Shown: positions 8,961-17,973 of the stretch, one piece after another
Layout: the number at the start of each line of letters is the position of its first letter
Position numbering within the stretch: position 1 is the stretch's first letter
Source: Microbacterium amylolyticum
GTDB lineage: Bacteria; Actinomycetota; Actinomycetes; Actinomycetales; Microbacteriaceae
Direction of reading: 5' to 3'
Length of the DNA: 64,000 bases
NCBI RefSeq assembly: GCF_011046975.1
Contig: NZ_CP049253.1
Span: forward strand, 930,001-994,000
Notes under the pieces: model-generated
Database searches by the model: none
Seen by the model: only the letters and a program-made list of their open reading frames with translations
Told to the model about the DNA's origin: nothing
Program-made: the position numbers and the translations under genes

Positions 8961-10733
8961 ATGTCTGCAATTCGCAAGGTGCTCATCGCCAACCGAGGTG
9001 AGATCGCTGTCCGCATCATCCGCGCGGCCCGCGACTCCGGAATCTCATCCGTCGCGGTCTACGCAGACCAGGATCGAGACGCCCTTCACGCCCGCCTCGC
9101 CGACGAGGCATACGCACTGAACGGGACGACGAGCGCTGATACCTATCTCGTGGCGGACAAGATCCTCTCGATCGCTCGCCGTTCCGGGGCCGACGCTATC
9201 CACCCGGGCTACGGCTTCCTCGCCGAGAACGCCGAGTTCGCGCGTTCCGTCATTGCCTCGGGAATAACGTGGATCGGCCCCGACCCCGAGGCCATCGAGC
9301 AGCTCGGCGACAAGGTCACCGCCCGCCACGTGGCTGAGAAGGTCGGCGCTCCGCTCGCCCCCGGAACTCCCGGCCCGGTGGATGATGCGTCCGAGGTTGT
9401 CGCGTTCGCCGAGCAGTACGGCCTTCCGATCGCCATCAAGGCGGCATACGGCGGCGGCGGCCGCGGCCTCAAGGTGGCGCGCGCGCTCGACGAGGTGGCC
9501 GAGATGTTCGAGTCAGCCACGCGTGAGGCCGTCGCAGCATTCGGCCGCGGAGAGTGCTTCGTCGAGAAATACCTCGACAAGCCCCGGCATGTGGAGACCC
9601 AGTGCCTGGCAGACCGGGCAGGAAACGTCGTCGTCGTCTCCACCCGCGACTGCTCGCTGCAGCGCCGCCACCAGAAGCTGGTGGAAGAGGCGCCCGCTCC
9701 GTTCCTCAGCGACGAGCAGACGCGCATCCTCTACGAATCGTCCAAGGCGATTCTTCGCGAGGTCGGATACGTTGGCGCCGGAACGTGCGAGTTCCTCATC
9801 GGCGCGGACGGAACGATCTCCTTCCTTGAGGTCAACACCCGCCTGCAGGTGGAGCACCCCGTCAGCGAGGAAGTCACGGGCATCGATCTGGTGCGCGAGC
9901 AGTTGCGCATCGCAGAGGGCGGAACGCTCGACTATGAGGACCCGATTGCCGAGGGGCACTCCTTCGAATTCCGAATCAACGGCGAAGATGCCGGGCGCGG
10001 ATTCCTTCCTCAGCCGGGCCCCATCACGGTGTTCAAGGCGCCAGGCGGACCGGGCGTCCGCGTCGACTCGGGCGTCACAGCCGGCGATGAAATCGGCGGG
10101 TCCTTCGACTCGATGCTCGCCAAGCTCATCGTCACGGGACGCGACCGTCGCGAGGCTCTCGACCGCGCCCGTCGCGCCCTCGAGGAATTCGAGGTCGCGG
10201 GCCTTCCCACCGTTCTCCCCTTCCACCGCGTTGTCGTCGACGATCCCGCGTTCACCGCGGAGTCCGGTGAGTTCGGCGTTTTCACCCGCTGGATCGAAAC
10301 GGATTTCGACAACACCATCGACCCGTGGGATGGTCAGCCCTCCGACCCCTCTGTGGCCGAGGCACGTCACAACGTGGTCGTCGAGGTCAACGGCAAGCGC
10401 ATTGAGGTCAGCCTGCCTGATCGCATCACACAGCCCGAGAGCGTGTCAGCGGGGCGTCCGGCCAGTGTGCCGCCGTCGCGCCGTAGCCACCAGGCCAAGT
10501 CGGTGTCGTCCGGCGCATCCGGTGACGCCCTCACCTCGCCGATGCAGGCGACAGTGGTGAAGATCGCCGTTGAGGAAGGCCAGCAGGTCGTCAAGGGCGA
10601 CCTCGTGCTCGTTCTCGAGGCGATGAAGATGGAACAGCCTCTTCACGCGCACAAGGACGGCACCATCAAAAAGGTCGACGCGACTGTCGGCCAGACGATC
10701 TCCTCGGGGCACCAGCTCCTGCACATCATCTAG
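8961..10733 (+). CDS. accA: Acyl-CoA carboxylase alpha subunit (biotin carboxylase plus biotin carrier)
   Basis: The 590-residue protein has the biotin carboxylase N-terminus [20 protein letters not shown], the ATP-grasp glycine loop [11 protein letters not shown] and the active-site [16 protein letters not shown]. It ends in a biotinyl domain with EAMKM, whose lysine is about residue 556. It carboxylates its own biotin for transfer by the accD product. I start at the ATG giving [14 protein letters not shown]; an upstream in-frame start adds 18 atypical residues. BirA, AccE and AccD are encoded 5-8 kb away on the other strand. A bidirectional terminator follows. Confidence 0.96.
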   Translation: MSAIRKVLIANRGEIAVRIIRAARDSGISSVAVYADQDRDALHARLADEAYALNGTTSADTYLVADKILSIARRSGADAIHPGYGFLAENAEFARSVIASGITWIGPDPEAIEQLGDKVTARHVAEKVGAPLAPGTPGPVDDASEVVAFAEQYGLPIAIKAAYGGGGRGLKVARALDEVAEMFESATREAVAAFGRGECFVEKYLDKPRHVETQCLADRAGNVVVVSTRDCSLQRRHQKLVEEAPAPFLSDEQTRILYESSKAILREVGYVGAGTCEFLIGADGTISFLEVNTRLQVEHPVSEEVTGIDLVREQLRIAEGGTLDYEDPIAEGHSFEFRINGEDAGRGFLPQPGPITVFKAPGGPGVRVDSGVTAGDEIGGSFDSMLAKLIVTGRDRREALDRARRALEEFEVAGLPTVLPFHRVVVDDPAFTAESGEFGVFTRWIETDFDNTIDPWDGQPSDPSVAEARHNVVVEVNGKRIEVSLPDRITQPESVSAGRPASVPPSRRSHQAKSVSSGASGDALTSPMQATVVKIAVEEGQQVVKGDLVLVLEAMKMEQPLHAHKDGTIKKVDATVGQTISSGHQLLHII

Positions 10734-10743
10734 CAACGCAGAT

Positions 10744-10789
10744 ACGAGTGTGGCGGTGCGGTCCATCCGGACCGCACCGCCACACTCGT
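10744..10789. terminator. Perfect 21-bp bidirectional terminator hairpin
   Basis: Two 21-base arms (10744-10764 and 10769-10789) are exact reverse complements around a 4-base ATCC loop. It sits between the convergent accA and lpdA genes and can serve both. There is no long T-run, which is common for actinobacterial terminators. Confidence 0.85.
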
Positions 10790-10806
10790 TACCGCACGAG
10801 CGGCGA

Positions 10807-12231
10807 CTAGAACCCGCGCATGTTAATGCCGTGCAGGGACCGCGCCGCATCGGTGATCGCCCCCGCGAGCGAGGGATACGCCGTGAACACGCGCGCAAGC
10901 TGATCCACCGTGAGACGACGATCGACGGCGATCGCGATCGGGAAGATCAGCTCGCTGGCCTTCGGGGCGACGACGACGCCGCCGATGACCGTTCCGGACC
11001 CCCTGCGCGCATAGAGCTTCACGAACCCGTGCTTGACACCCATCATCTTCGCGCGGGGGTTCGATGCCAGGTCGATCTTCTGAACAACGGCGTCCTCGCC
11101 CGTCGTCCACCCAACCGTTGCGATCTCGGGCGTGGTGAAGATATTCGACGCGATCTTGCGATCAGAGAAGGGGATGACGCCATCGCCCATCGCGTGAAAA
11201 ACGGCCGTGCGCCCAATCATTGCGGCAACAGACGCAAGAGGGATGAGCATCGTGCAGTCGCCAACGGCGTAGATGTTGGGAACCGACGTACGGCCAACGC
11301 GGTTGACGACGATGTGGCCGGATTCCTGCATCTGAACGCCGGCGCTCTCGAGGCCAATGTTCCGCGTGTTCGGGATGCCACCGACTGCCATGAGGCAGTG
11401 CGACCCAGAGATCACAGAGCCATCAGAGAGCGTGACTTCGACACCATCTCCCGTGTTGACGACCGTGTCCGCGCGTGACTTCGACAACAGCGTCATTCCA
11501 CCGCGGGTAAATGCGGATTCCAGAACCTTGGCGGCGTCCGCATCCTCACCGGGAAGGACCTGCTCACGGCTGGACACCAGCGTGACCTTGGCCCCGAGGT
11601 TCATATAGGCCGATGCAAACTCGGCACCCGTCACACCTGAACCGACCACGATGAGGTGCTCGGGAAGAGACGTCATGTTGTACATCTGCTTCCACGTCAG
11701 CACGCGCTCGCCGTCCGGAGCCGCCGTCGGCAGCTCGCGCGGCGACGCACCAACGGAAACGATGATCGTTTCGGCTTCCAGACGGTCAAAGTCGGTGCCG
11801 TCCAGCCCCGTTGAGACGATGACGGCGTTATCGCCCTCGAGCCGACCGTGCCCGGAAATGATGCGAACCCCCGCCTGAAGCAGGCGGTCGCGCATATCTT
11901 CCGATTGCTGCCCCGCCAGCGCAAGAATGCGCTTGTTGATCGCGTGCAGGTTGATCGCGACCTCGGGCTTGAGGGGCTTCCCGGTTTCTCCGCGTGCGAA
12001 GAACTGCACGCCGAGATCGCCGGCGTCATCGATCGCGCGCGCTGCGTCTGCTGTAGCGATGAGCGTTTTGGACGGCACAACGTCGGTGAGAACCGCCGCG
12101 CCACCGACTCCCGTGTTCTCGATCAACGTGACCTCGGCGTCCAGCTGAGCGCCGGCAAGCGCTGCCTCATACCCACCCGGTCCGCCGCCGATGATCACAA
12201 TCCGCTGTTTGCGCTCGAAATCGAAGGTCAT
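10807..12231 (-). CDS. lpdA: NAD(P)H-quinone reductase of the LpdA flavoprotein disulfide reductase type
   Basis: The 474-residue protein has the FAD loop IVIIGGGPGGYEAALAGAQL, a second nucleotide fold VVGSGVTGAEFASAYMNLGA and the FAD-binding YAVGDCTMLIPLA. The expected redox CxxxxC of lipoamide dehydrogenase is replaced by GVGGAAVLTDVVPSK, with no cysteines. This is the pattern of mycobacterial LpdA (Rv3303c), which reduces quinones and not a disulfide. The start ATG gives MTFDFERKQRIVIIGGG. It is divergent from punA. The substrate here is inferred from the family. Confidence 0.88.
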   Translation of the reverse strand: MTFDFERKQRIVIIGGGPGGYEAALAGAQLDAEVTLIENTGVGGAAVLTDVVPSKTLIATADAARAIDDAGDLGVQFFARGETGKPLKPEVAINLHAINKRILALAGQQSEDMRDRLLQAGVRIISGHGRLEGDNAVIVSTGLDGTDFDRLEAETIIVSVGASPRELPTAAPDGERVLTWKQMYNMTSLPEHLIVVGSGVTGAEFASAYMNLGAKVTLVSSREQVLPGEDADAAKVLESAFTRGGMTLLSKSRADTVVNTGDGVEVTLSDGSVISGSHCLMAVGGIPNTRNIGLESAGVQMQESGHIVVNRVGRTSVPNIYAVGDCTMLIPLASVAAMIGRTAVFHAMGDGVIPFSDRKIASNIFTTPEIATVGWTTGEDAVVQKIDLASNPRAKMMGVKHGFVKLYARRGSGTVIGGVVVAPKASELIFPIAIAVDRRLTVDQLARVFTAYPSLAGAITDAARSLHGINMRGF

Positions 12232-12286
12232 GGATTCATTCTCTCCCATTCCCGCCCACGCGCTGGACCCCGATTATCGTTGGGGC

Positions 12287-13114
12287 ATGACGAACCCCGC
12301 TCATCCTCTCGACTCGCCCGCTGACCCTTTCGCCGTGGCGCGAACCGCCGCGGCTGACATCGCCCGGCTGACGGGCGTCAGTTCCCATGACATCGCCGTC
12401 ACGCTCGGAAGCGGCTGGGGGAAGTCAGCCGATCTGATCGGAGAAACCGTCGCTGAGATCGACGCAACCGATGTGACAGGTTTCTCGAAGCCCGCCGTTG
12501 CCGGTCACGGAGGAACACTGCGCAGCGTCCGCACACCGGACGGGAAGAACGTTCTGGTCATCGCCGCGCGCACCCACTATTACGAGGGGCATGGCGTGCG
12601 GCGCGTCGTCCACAGCGTCCGAACGGCGGCGGCAACGGGCGCGAAAACAATGGTGCTGACGAACGGCGCCGGCGGGATCAAGGATGCCTGGGCCCCCGGT
12701 CAGCCCGTTCTCATCAGCGACCACATCAATCTGACGGCCGACTCTCCTCTGGAGGGCGCGACGTTTATCGATGTGACCGATCTCTACTCGTCACGACTGC
12801 GCGACATCGCCCGGCAGGTCGATGCGTCCCTCGACGAGGGCGTCTACTGTCAGTTCCGCGGACCGCAGTATGAAACCCCCGCCGAGGTGCGGATGGCGTC
12901 AGCAATCGGCGGCCACATCGTCGGAATGTCGACGGCACTCGAGGCCATCGCTGCCCGCGAAGCAGGCATGGAGGTCCTCGGCTTCTCTCTGATCACGAAC
13001 CTCGCCGCCGGGATTTCCCCCACTCCCCTCAGCCACGCCGAGGTCATCGAGGCCGGACAGGCGGCGGAAGGCCGAATCTCGCAACTGCTCGCTGATGTGA
13101 TCGGACGAATCTGA
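12287..13114 (+). CDS. punA: Purine-nucleoside phosphorylase
   Basis: The 275-residue protein shows VTLGSGWG, the GHGGTLRSV phosphate region, RTHYYEGH and LTNGAGGIKDAW, followed by YCQFRGPQYETPAEVRM and VGMSTALEAIAAREAGMEVLGFSLITN (quoted in parts). These are the motifs of trimeric PNP (PunA/DeoD2). It splits inosine and guanosine to base plus ribose-1-phosphate. Its stop overlaps the start of the phosphohexomutase gene as TGATG, so the two are coupled; a mutase may convert the sugar-1-phosphate. I start at the ATG after GGGGC; an upstream reading overlaps lpdA. Confidence 0.93.
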   Translation: MTNPAHPLDSPADPFAVARTAAADIARLTGVSSHDIAVTLGSGWGKSADLIGETVAEIDATDVTGFSKPAVAGHGGTLRSVRTPDGKNVLVIAARTHYYEGHGVRRVVHSVRTAAATGAKTMVLTNGAGGIKDAWAPGQPVLISDHINLTADSPLEGATFIDVTDLYSSRLRDIARQVDASLDEGVYCQFRGPQYETPAEVRMASAIGGHIVGMSTALEAIAAREAGMEVLGFSLITNLAAGISPTPLSHAEVIEAGQAAEGRISQLLADVIGRI

Positions 13115-14757
13115 TGATCTCGGCGGCGCGCGCCTGGATCGCGCAGGACCCGGATCCGGAGACACGCGATGAGCTCACCGCTCTGGTGAAGGCTGCTGAG
13201 GCCGGCGGTGGCGACGCGTCGTCCGAACTCGCGGCGCGCTTTGCCGGGCGGTTGCAGTTCGGAACGGCTGGTCTTCGCGGAGAACTCGGCGCAGGTCCGA
13301 TGCGGATGAATCGCGTGCTCGTCGCCCAGGCCGCGGCGGGGTTCGCTGCTTACCTGCGCGAGCGCGGCGGCGACAACACCCCGCGCGTGGTGATCGGATT
13401 TGACGGACGAAAGAACTCCGATGTGTTCGCTCGGGACTCTGCCGAGCTGTTCCAGGGGGCGGGTCTGGAGGCGATTTTGTTGCCGCGACGCCTCCCAACT
13501 CCCGTGCTCGCGTTCGCGGTCCGCTATTTGGACGCAGATGCCGGCGTCATGGTGACGGCCAGCCACAACCCGCCGGCCGACAACGGCTACAAGGTGTATC
13601 TCGGCGGTGCTGATGGCGGAGCGCAGATCGTGACTCCAGCAGACGCGGATATCGCCCGCGAGATCCAGCACGTCGCCGATACGCTCGCCGTTCCCGACCT
13701 GCCACGATCCACGGAGTACCTCGTCGCCGATGAGGGAGTCGTTGAGGCCTACGTCGCCGCGACGGCGGCCGTTGCGGCCGCGCCCGCATCAGCATCGGGA
13801 ATGAGCTGGGTATACACCGCGATGCACGGTGTTGGGTGGGAGACTCTGCGTGCCGTCGTGGAGGCGGCGGGCTACCCGCTGCCCGCTCTCGTCGCCGCGC
13901 AGACCGAGCCCGACGGCGCATTCCCCACCGTGGCGTTCCCGAATCCCGAAGAGCCGGGTGCTCTCGACCTCGCGTATGAAACGGCAACGGCGAGCGGCGC
14001 CGAGTTCATCATTGCGAACGATCCCGACGCCGACCGCGTTGCCGTTGCCATTCCGTCCGCCGACGGTTGGCGTCGGCTGACGGGCAACGACATCGGTCTG
14101 CTTCTCGGCGCGCGTGCGGCGCGCTCCGCCGGAGCAGGCGCCACCGTCGCCTCCTCGCTCGTGTCCTCCCCCGGCCTCGGCGTCATCGCCGAGAGGTTCG
14201 GCGTGTCGTGGCGCGAAACGCTCACGGGATTCAAGTGGATCGCGAGGGCCCCCGGAATTGTCTTCGGCTATGAAGAGGCGCTCGGGTACCTCGTCAACCC
14301 GGAAACCGTTCGTGATAAAGACGGCATTTCCGCCACCGTCGCGGTGCTGGGTCTTGTTGCGGAGGCCCGCGGCCGTGGCGCAACAATCGCGGACCTTCTC
14401 GACGAGCTCGCTGCAGAATTCGGGCACTTCACCAGCACACAGATATCGGTGCGCGTCGAGAACCTCTCTCTCATCTCCGGTGCCATGGAATCGTTGCGTG
14501 CCGAACCGCCGCGATCGTTCGGCGCGATGACGGTGACGGTGGCGGACGACCTCCTGCGCCCGGCCGACGGCACACCCGGTGGCGACATTTTGCGCTACCA
14601 GCTATCGGACGGTGCGCGCGTGATCTTCCGGCCGTCGGGAACGGAGCCCAAGCTCAAGGCCTATCTCGATGTGCGCGGCGAATCGGCCGACATCGCCCGC
14701 GCACGACTGACGGCGCTTGAGGCTGCTGTCCGGGCAGAGCTGGCGGAGCGGATGTAA
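13114..14757 (+). CDS. Phosphomannomutase/phosphoglucomutase family protein
   Basis: The 547-residue alpha-D-phosphohexomutase has the phosphoserine loop TASHNPP (serine near residue 150), the metal loop NDPDADR (aspartates near 303, 305 and 307), the sugar-binding FGYEEALGY and the phosphate-binding RPSGTEPKLK. The length and domain order match PgcA-like enzymes of actinobacteria. Coupling to punA suggests a phosphopentomutase-like role in moving ribose-1-phosphate to ribose-5-phosphate. This is inference, since glucose or mannose phosphates are equally possible substrates. Confidence 0.9.
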   Translation: MISAARAWIAQDPDPETRDELTALVKAAEAGGGDASSELAARFAGRLQFGTAGLRGELGAGPMRMNRVLVAQAAAGFAAYLRERGGDNTPRVVIGFDGRKNSDVFARDSAELFQGAGLEAILLPRRLPTPVLAFAVRYLDADAGVMVTASHNPPADNGYKVYLGGADGGAQIVTPADADIAREIQHVADTLAVPDLPRSTEYLVADEGVVEAYVAATAAVAAAPASASGMSWVYTAMHGVGWETLRAVVEAAGYPLPALVAAQTEPDGAFPTVAFPNPEEPGALDLAYETATASGAEFIIANDPDADRVAVAIPSADGWRRLTGNDIGLLLGARAARSAGAGATVASSLVSSPGLGVIAERFGVSWRETLTGFKWIARAPGIVFGYEEALGYLVNPETVRDKDGISATVAVLGLVAEARGRGATIADLLDELAAEFGHFTSTQISVRVENLSLISGAMESLRAEPPRSFGAMTVTVADDLLRPADGTPGGDILRYQLSDGARVIFRPSGTEPKLKAYLDVRGESADIARARLTALEAAVRAELAERM

Positions 14758-14815
14758 GTAGGGCGCCTGGGCGCGACGATGTCTGTGAGAATCCGTACAG
14801 TCAACCCTCGCGGCG

Positions 14816-15298
14816 GTGCCCGATGACACCCAACTGGTCTTCGCACCGCTGTCAGGCGACGTCGTGACGGGCGCGGGAGAAGACATCACCGCCAATGTGA
14901 TCGTCATCGCGCCAACGGGCGACACCCTTGGCGGCATAAGGGTCGGCACGATCATGGTGCAGATGCCACAGGACGTCGATCAGGTCGAGCTGACGAGCGT
15001 CAATGTGGCCATCGACAACGGTGCAATACCCCGCACCTATGACGTGGGCAGATGGAGTTTCACTCGTCTGGATTCCCCTTCCGAGCTGACCGTCACGGGC
15101 GCCTATCCCGCGAACATGCCAACGTGCTCACCGCTGACCATCGACCTCGAGTGCGAGCGTGACGATCTCGTCACGCTCTCGCCACGGATCACACTCGATC
15201 ACGATGGCATCACCCGTGAAGAGGCGCTCAGCCCGACCCTCTTCGGCTATATCGACATCTCCGAGGAGTTCGTCGAACACGTCCTCGACGAGGAGTAG
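14816..15298 (+). CDS. Orphan hypothetical protein
   Basis: A GTG-started reading encodes 160 residues ending one codon before the convergent mtlR stop. The protein is acidic, has no signal peptide or membrane segment, and contains beta-like stretches such as ADGVVTGAGEDITANVIVI-like repeats of hydrophobic residues. I do not recognise a family. Low arginine content and steady composition suggest real coding, and no overlapping gene competes on either strand. Without a start closer to a good ribosome site the N-terminus is uncertain. Confidence 0.5.
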   Translation: MPDDTQLVFAPLSGDVVTGAGEDITANVIVIAPTGDTLGGIRVGTIMVQMPQDVDQVELTSVNVAIDNGAIPRTYDVGRWSFTRLDSPSELTVTGAYPANMPTCSPLTIDLECERDDLVTLSPRITLDHDGITREEALSPTLFGYIDISEEFVEHVLDEE

Positions 15299-15300
15299 CG

Positions 15301-17216
15301 CTATCCGTCGATGAGGGCAACGACCTCCGTCAGGAACGACGGGAGGTCGTTGCCCTTTCTGGCGATCCGGCGGCCGTTGTCGGGCCCGGAAAACACGTCG
15401 ACGAACTGCTCGAAGACCGCCTGGAAAGCCGATCGGTCGGCTGCGCTGAACGCTGCGAATGCGACGACGTGCACCCGGTCGGTGCCCCAACCGATCGCCT
15501 GTTCGCTGACGCCAATCGCAATCGCCGTACGCGCGGCCGACATCGTCATCGCATGAGGAACGGCGAGGCTCTCGGTGAACGCGGTGGACGACAGCCGCTC
15601 GCGCTCGATCGTGCTGTCGACATAGGCCTCATCGATCACCCCTTCGGCCACGAGGAGCGCGCCGAGCCGCCGGATGATGTCTTCCGGAGACGCGGCGGGA
15701 TCGATGTCGCTGATGAACGCGCCGGGGAGGAACCAGCGCTGCAGCTCGGATCGCAGCCCGCTCAGCCGCCTCGACCGACGCACCCGGCTGACAACGTCAG
15801 AAATGCGGGTGATATCCCTGTCCGTCAGGAAGGGCGGGATCCGCACAATGGCGTCTGCCATGTCCGCGGAGCGGGCGGGCAGCTCGATCGTGGTGAGAAT
15901 GAGGTCGGTTCCGGCACTGTTCTCGCTGAATCGTGTGTCGACGGAGACGATCTCGATTTCGTGGCCCAGCATCCTCGTGATGCTCTGGCGGAGCTGCTGC
16001 CCGGGATGCTCGTATCCGGGGCACACGATCAGGGCGCGAAGACGATCGGGAAGTGCGCGTCCCGCCTCGAGAACGCCTCCCAGATGCATGGCAATACCGG
16101 CGATCTCGTCGTCGGGAACGGCCGCGCCGAGCACATCGGACAGCTCACCGACGAACGACACCGCCATTTCGAACAGCAGCGGCGACGCCGACTTCAACGC
16201 GCGCGTCATGGGGTTCCGAGAAAGCACGTGGTGCTCGGCACGGTCGACAAGGTTCTGCACGTGCTTTTCGAGCGTGACCGCCAAGTGGCGTTGCGAAACG
16301 TCGACGCCGTACGTCGCCGAAACATGCTGAATCGCGGCGCGCACGGCCCCGGAGACAACCGTGTCAGGCTCACGCGTGGGGAGATCTTCCGAGCGAGCGC
16401 CGACGACCGCAAGAAGCGACAGCTGCGCCACATGTACTCGATCACCCGCGCCGAACTCCACACCGAAGTGCCGAGCAGCAAGATCACCCATCGCGTCGAT
16501 GATCCGGACGTCGGGCTGATCACGTGCCGCTGTCAGGGCGTGTCCGCCGCGCACACGGTCTGCCGTGATGGTGACGTGGAGAGCAACATCGGCAACGGCC
16601 AGCTCATCCACGATATACCCGAGGTCCGACAGCGTCGTGAAGACGCCGTTCGCGAAATCCTCAAGACGATCGGCGGGAATTCGGAGCGAGGCCGCGGCGC
16701 TACGCAGCGCCTCGGGGCCGTAGCGTTCCTCGTCGACGCGGTCATGGACGAGATCGCCGATGAGGAGGCGCAGGTCGCGCTCACTCCCGGCGAGGCGCGC
16801 GGTATCCGCGTCACGCTCCAGTCTCACGCGGGTATCTCGCACCCGGCTACGCACGCGGCGCAGGTCTGCTTCCACCGTGCTCTCGCTCACGAAGAGTCGC
16901 GATGCGGCGTCATAGATGTTGATACCGTCCGGTTCATCGAAGAGCATGCGGAAGACGTCTGAGAGCCGCTCGTGCGGTGTCCCCCGTTTCCTCCCGAGAC
17001 CGTTCGGATCATCCCCGTTGCCGCGGGTGTCGCCCGGTATCCCTGCGGTCCGGAATCGATCGCATGAACGCCCGGCGACTGCGCATTGATCGCCGTGACG
17101 TAGGAGCGCACGCTACGGGGTGTCACACCAAGTTGGTCGGCGAGCGAACCCGCCGTTACCCACCCCGGACGGCGAAGGAGGATGCCGAGCATCTGCTCCT
17201 GCCGTTTACGCGTCAT
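15301..17216 (-). pseudogene. mtlR: PRD-containing mannitol operon regulator (MtlR type), frameshifted
   Basis: The first reading frame, from the ATG at 17216, encodes an HTH_11 domain (GWVTAGSLADQLGVTPRSVR) and runs out of frame. The rest lies in the -1 frame from about 16985 and encodes TPHERLSDVFRMLF, a second HTH, two PRD regulation domains, an EIIB-like segment (LRALIVCPGYEH) and a C-terminal EIIA-like domain with AVPHAM. Adding one base to the run of five G at 16981-16985 joins them into a protein of about 638 residues. It may be a real null allele, an assembly error or a slippage site. It is divergent from the PTS operon it would control. Confidence 0.85.
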
Positions 17217-17271
17217 GCCGACCAGTGAACCACCCGTCGCTGACGTCGTGCTTGATCACCGGGCACAAACA

Positions 17272-17289
17272 TTTCCGCAGGTGCGGAAA
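17272..17289. promoter_or_regulatory. 8-2-8 palindrome, candidate MtlR operator
   Basis: TTTCCGCA and TGCGGAAA form a perfect inverted repeat around GG in the divergent region between mtlR and the PTS operon. A weak promoter (TTGCCA at 17299-17304, 17-base spacer, CAAGAT at 17322-17327) lies just downstream, placing the palindrome centre about 54 bases before the likely transcription start. That is a normal place for an activator such as MtlR. Confidence 0.55.
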
Positions 17290-17353
17290 CGAGTGTCATT
17301 GCCAGGGTGTTCGGAGCGTAACAAGATGGTCCTGAATGGGAGAAATGGGATCA

Positions 17354-17968
17354 ATGAAGATCATTGTGATCTGCGGCGCCGGCGCCTCGAGCACTTTCGT
17401 GGCGGCGCGCCTTCAGCGCGCGGCACACCACGCCGGGATCGCTCTGACGGCGATCGCATCCTCCCTGGACATGCCCCGTCCGCACGATATCTCCGAAGCC
17501 GATGCGATTCTCCTCGGAGCGCACGTTGACACCGCCTCTCGCGATGTCCGCGCGCGCGCCGCGGCAAGAGCCGTGCCGGTCGGAGTTCTGCCAGCGGACG
17601 TGGCACGCGACAGAGACGGCACCCGCACACTGGGGTTCGTTCAGTCGCTCGTCTCCGAAACCGCGAACGCGGTTCCGTCACCTCGAAAGGACACCACCAT
17701 GGCCACTCGCACCGTTACCATCGCCGCATCGCACGGTCTACACGCGCGCCCCGCCAAGCAGTTCGCGGAGGCCGCGAAGAGCTCCGGTCTGGATGTCACA
17801 ATCGCCAAGGGCGACGGGGCACCCGTGAACGCCGCCAGCATCCTCGGCGTGATCTCGCTCGGTGCAAACACGGGCGATGTCGTCACGCTGACGGCGGAGG
17901 GCGAAGGCGCTGAGGGACTGCTCGATGAGCTGACAACGCTGCTCGAGACCGACACGGACGCGGAGTAA
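17354..17968 (+). CDS. EIIB-like domain fused in frame to HPr
   Basis: From the ATG the protein reads MKIIVICGAGASSTFVAARL, with the active-site cysteine of lactose/cellobiose-type EIIB near residue 8. After a linker ending SPRKDTT it continues without a stop into a complete HPr. The total is 204 residues. In related genomes I would expect two separate small genes, but no stop codon separates them here. Alternative in-frame ATGs lie 12 and 18 bases upstream. The fusion could pass phosphate from HPr to the EIIB-like domain; this is inference. The EIIB part is redundant with the B domain of mtlA. Confidence 0.7.
   Translation: MKIIVICGAGASSTFVAARLQRAAHHAGIALTAIASSLDMPRPHDISEADAILLGAHVDTASRDVRARAAARAVPVGVLPADVARDRDGTRTLGFVQSLVSETANAVPSPRKDTTMATRTVTIAASHGLHARPAKQFAEAAKSSGLDVTIAKGDGAPVNAASILGVISLGANTGDVVTLTAEGEGAEGLLDELTTLLETDTDAE
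17699..17968 (+). CDS. ptsH: HPr phosphocarrier, internal start within the fusion reading frame
   Basis: An internal ATG with GAAAGGA seven bases upstream begins MATRTVTIAASHGLHARPAK, a complete 89-residue HPr. The LHARPA histidine accepts phosphate from EI, and the NAASILGV serine corresponds to regulatory Ser46. The good ribosome site suggests free HPr is made even though the same frame is open from the EIIB-like domain. It is followed after 5 bases by ptsI. Confidence 0.9.
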   Translation: MATRTVTIAASHGLHARPAKQFAEAAKSSGLDVTIAKGDGAPVNAASILGVISLGANTGDVVTLTAEGEGAEGLLDELTTLLETDTDAE

Positions 17969-17973
17969 TTCTC

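Noticed and set aside
15469..16962. A 497-codon plus-strand frame opposite mtlR
   Set aside because: The minus strand encodes recognisable PRD and EIIA domains, and the plus translation has no family features.
16960..17000. Programmed -1 frameshift in mtlR instead of mutation
   Set aside because: No standard slippery heptamer of the X-XXY-YYZ type is in the right frame, and I see no strong stimulatory hairpin. A homopolymer indel is simpler.
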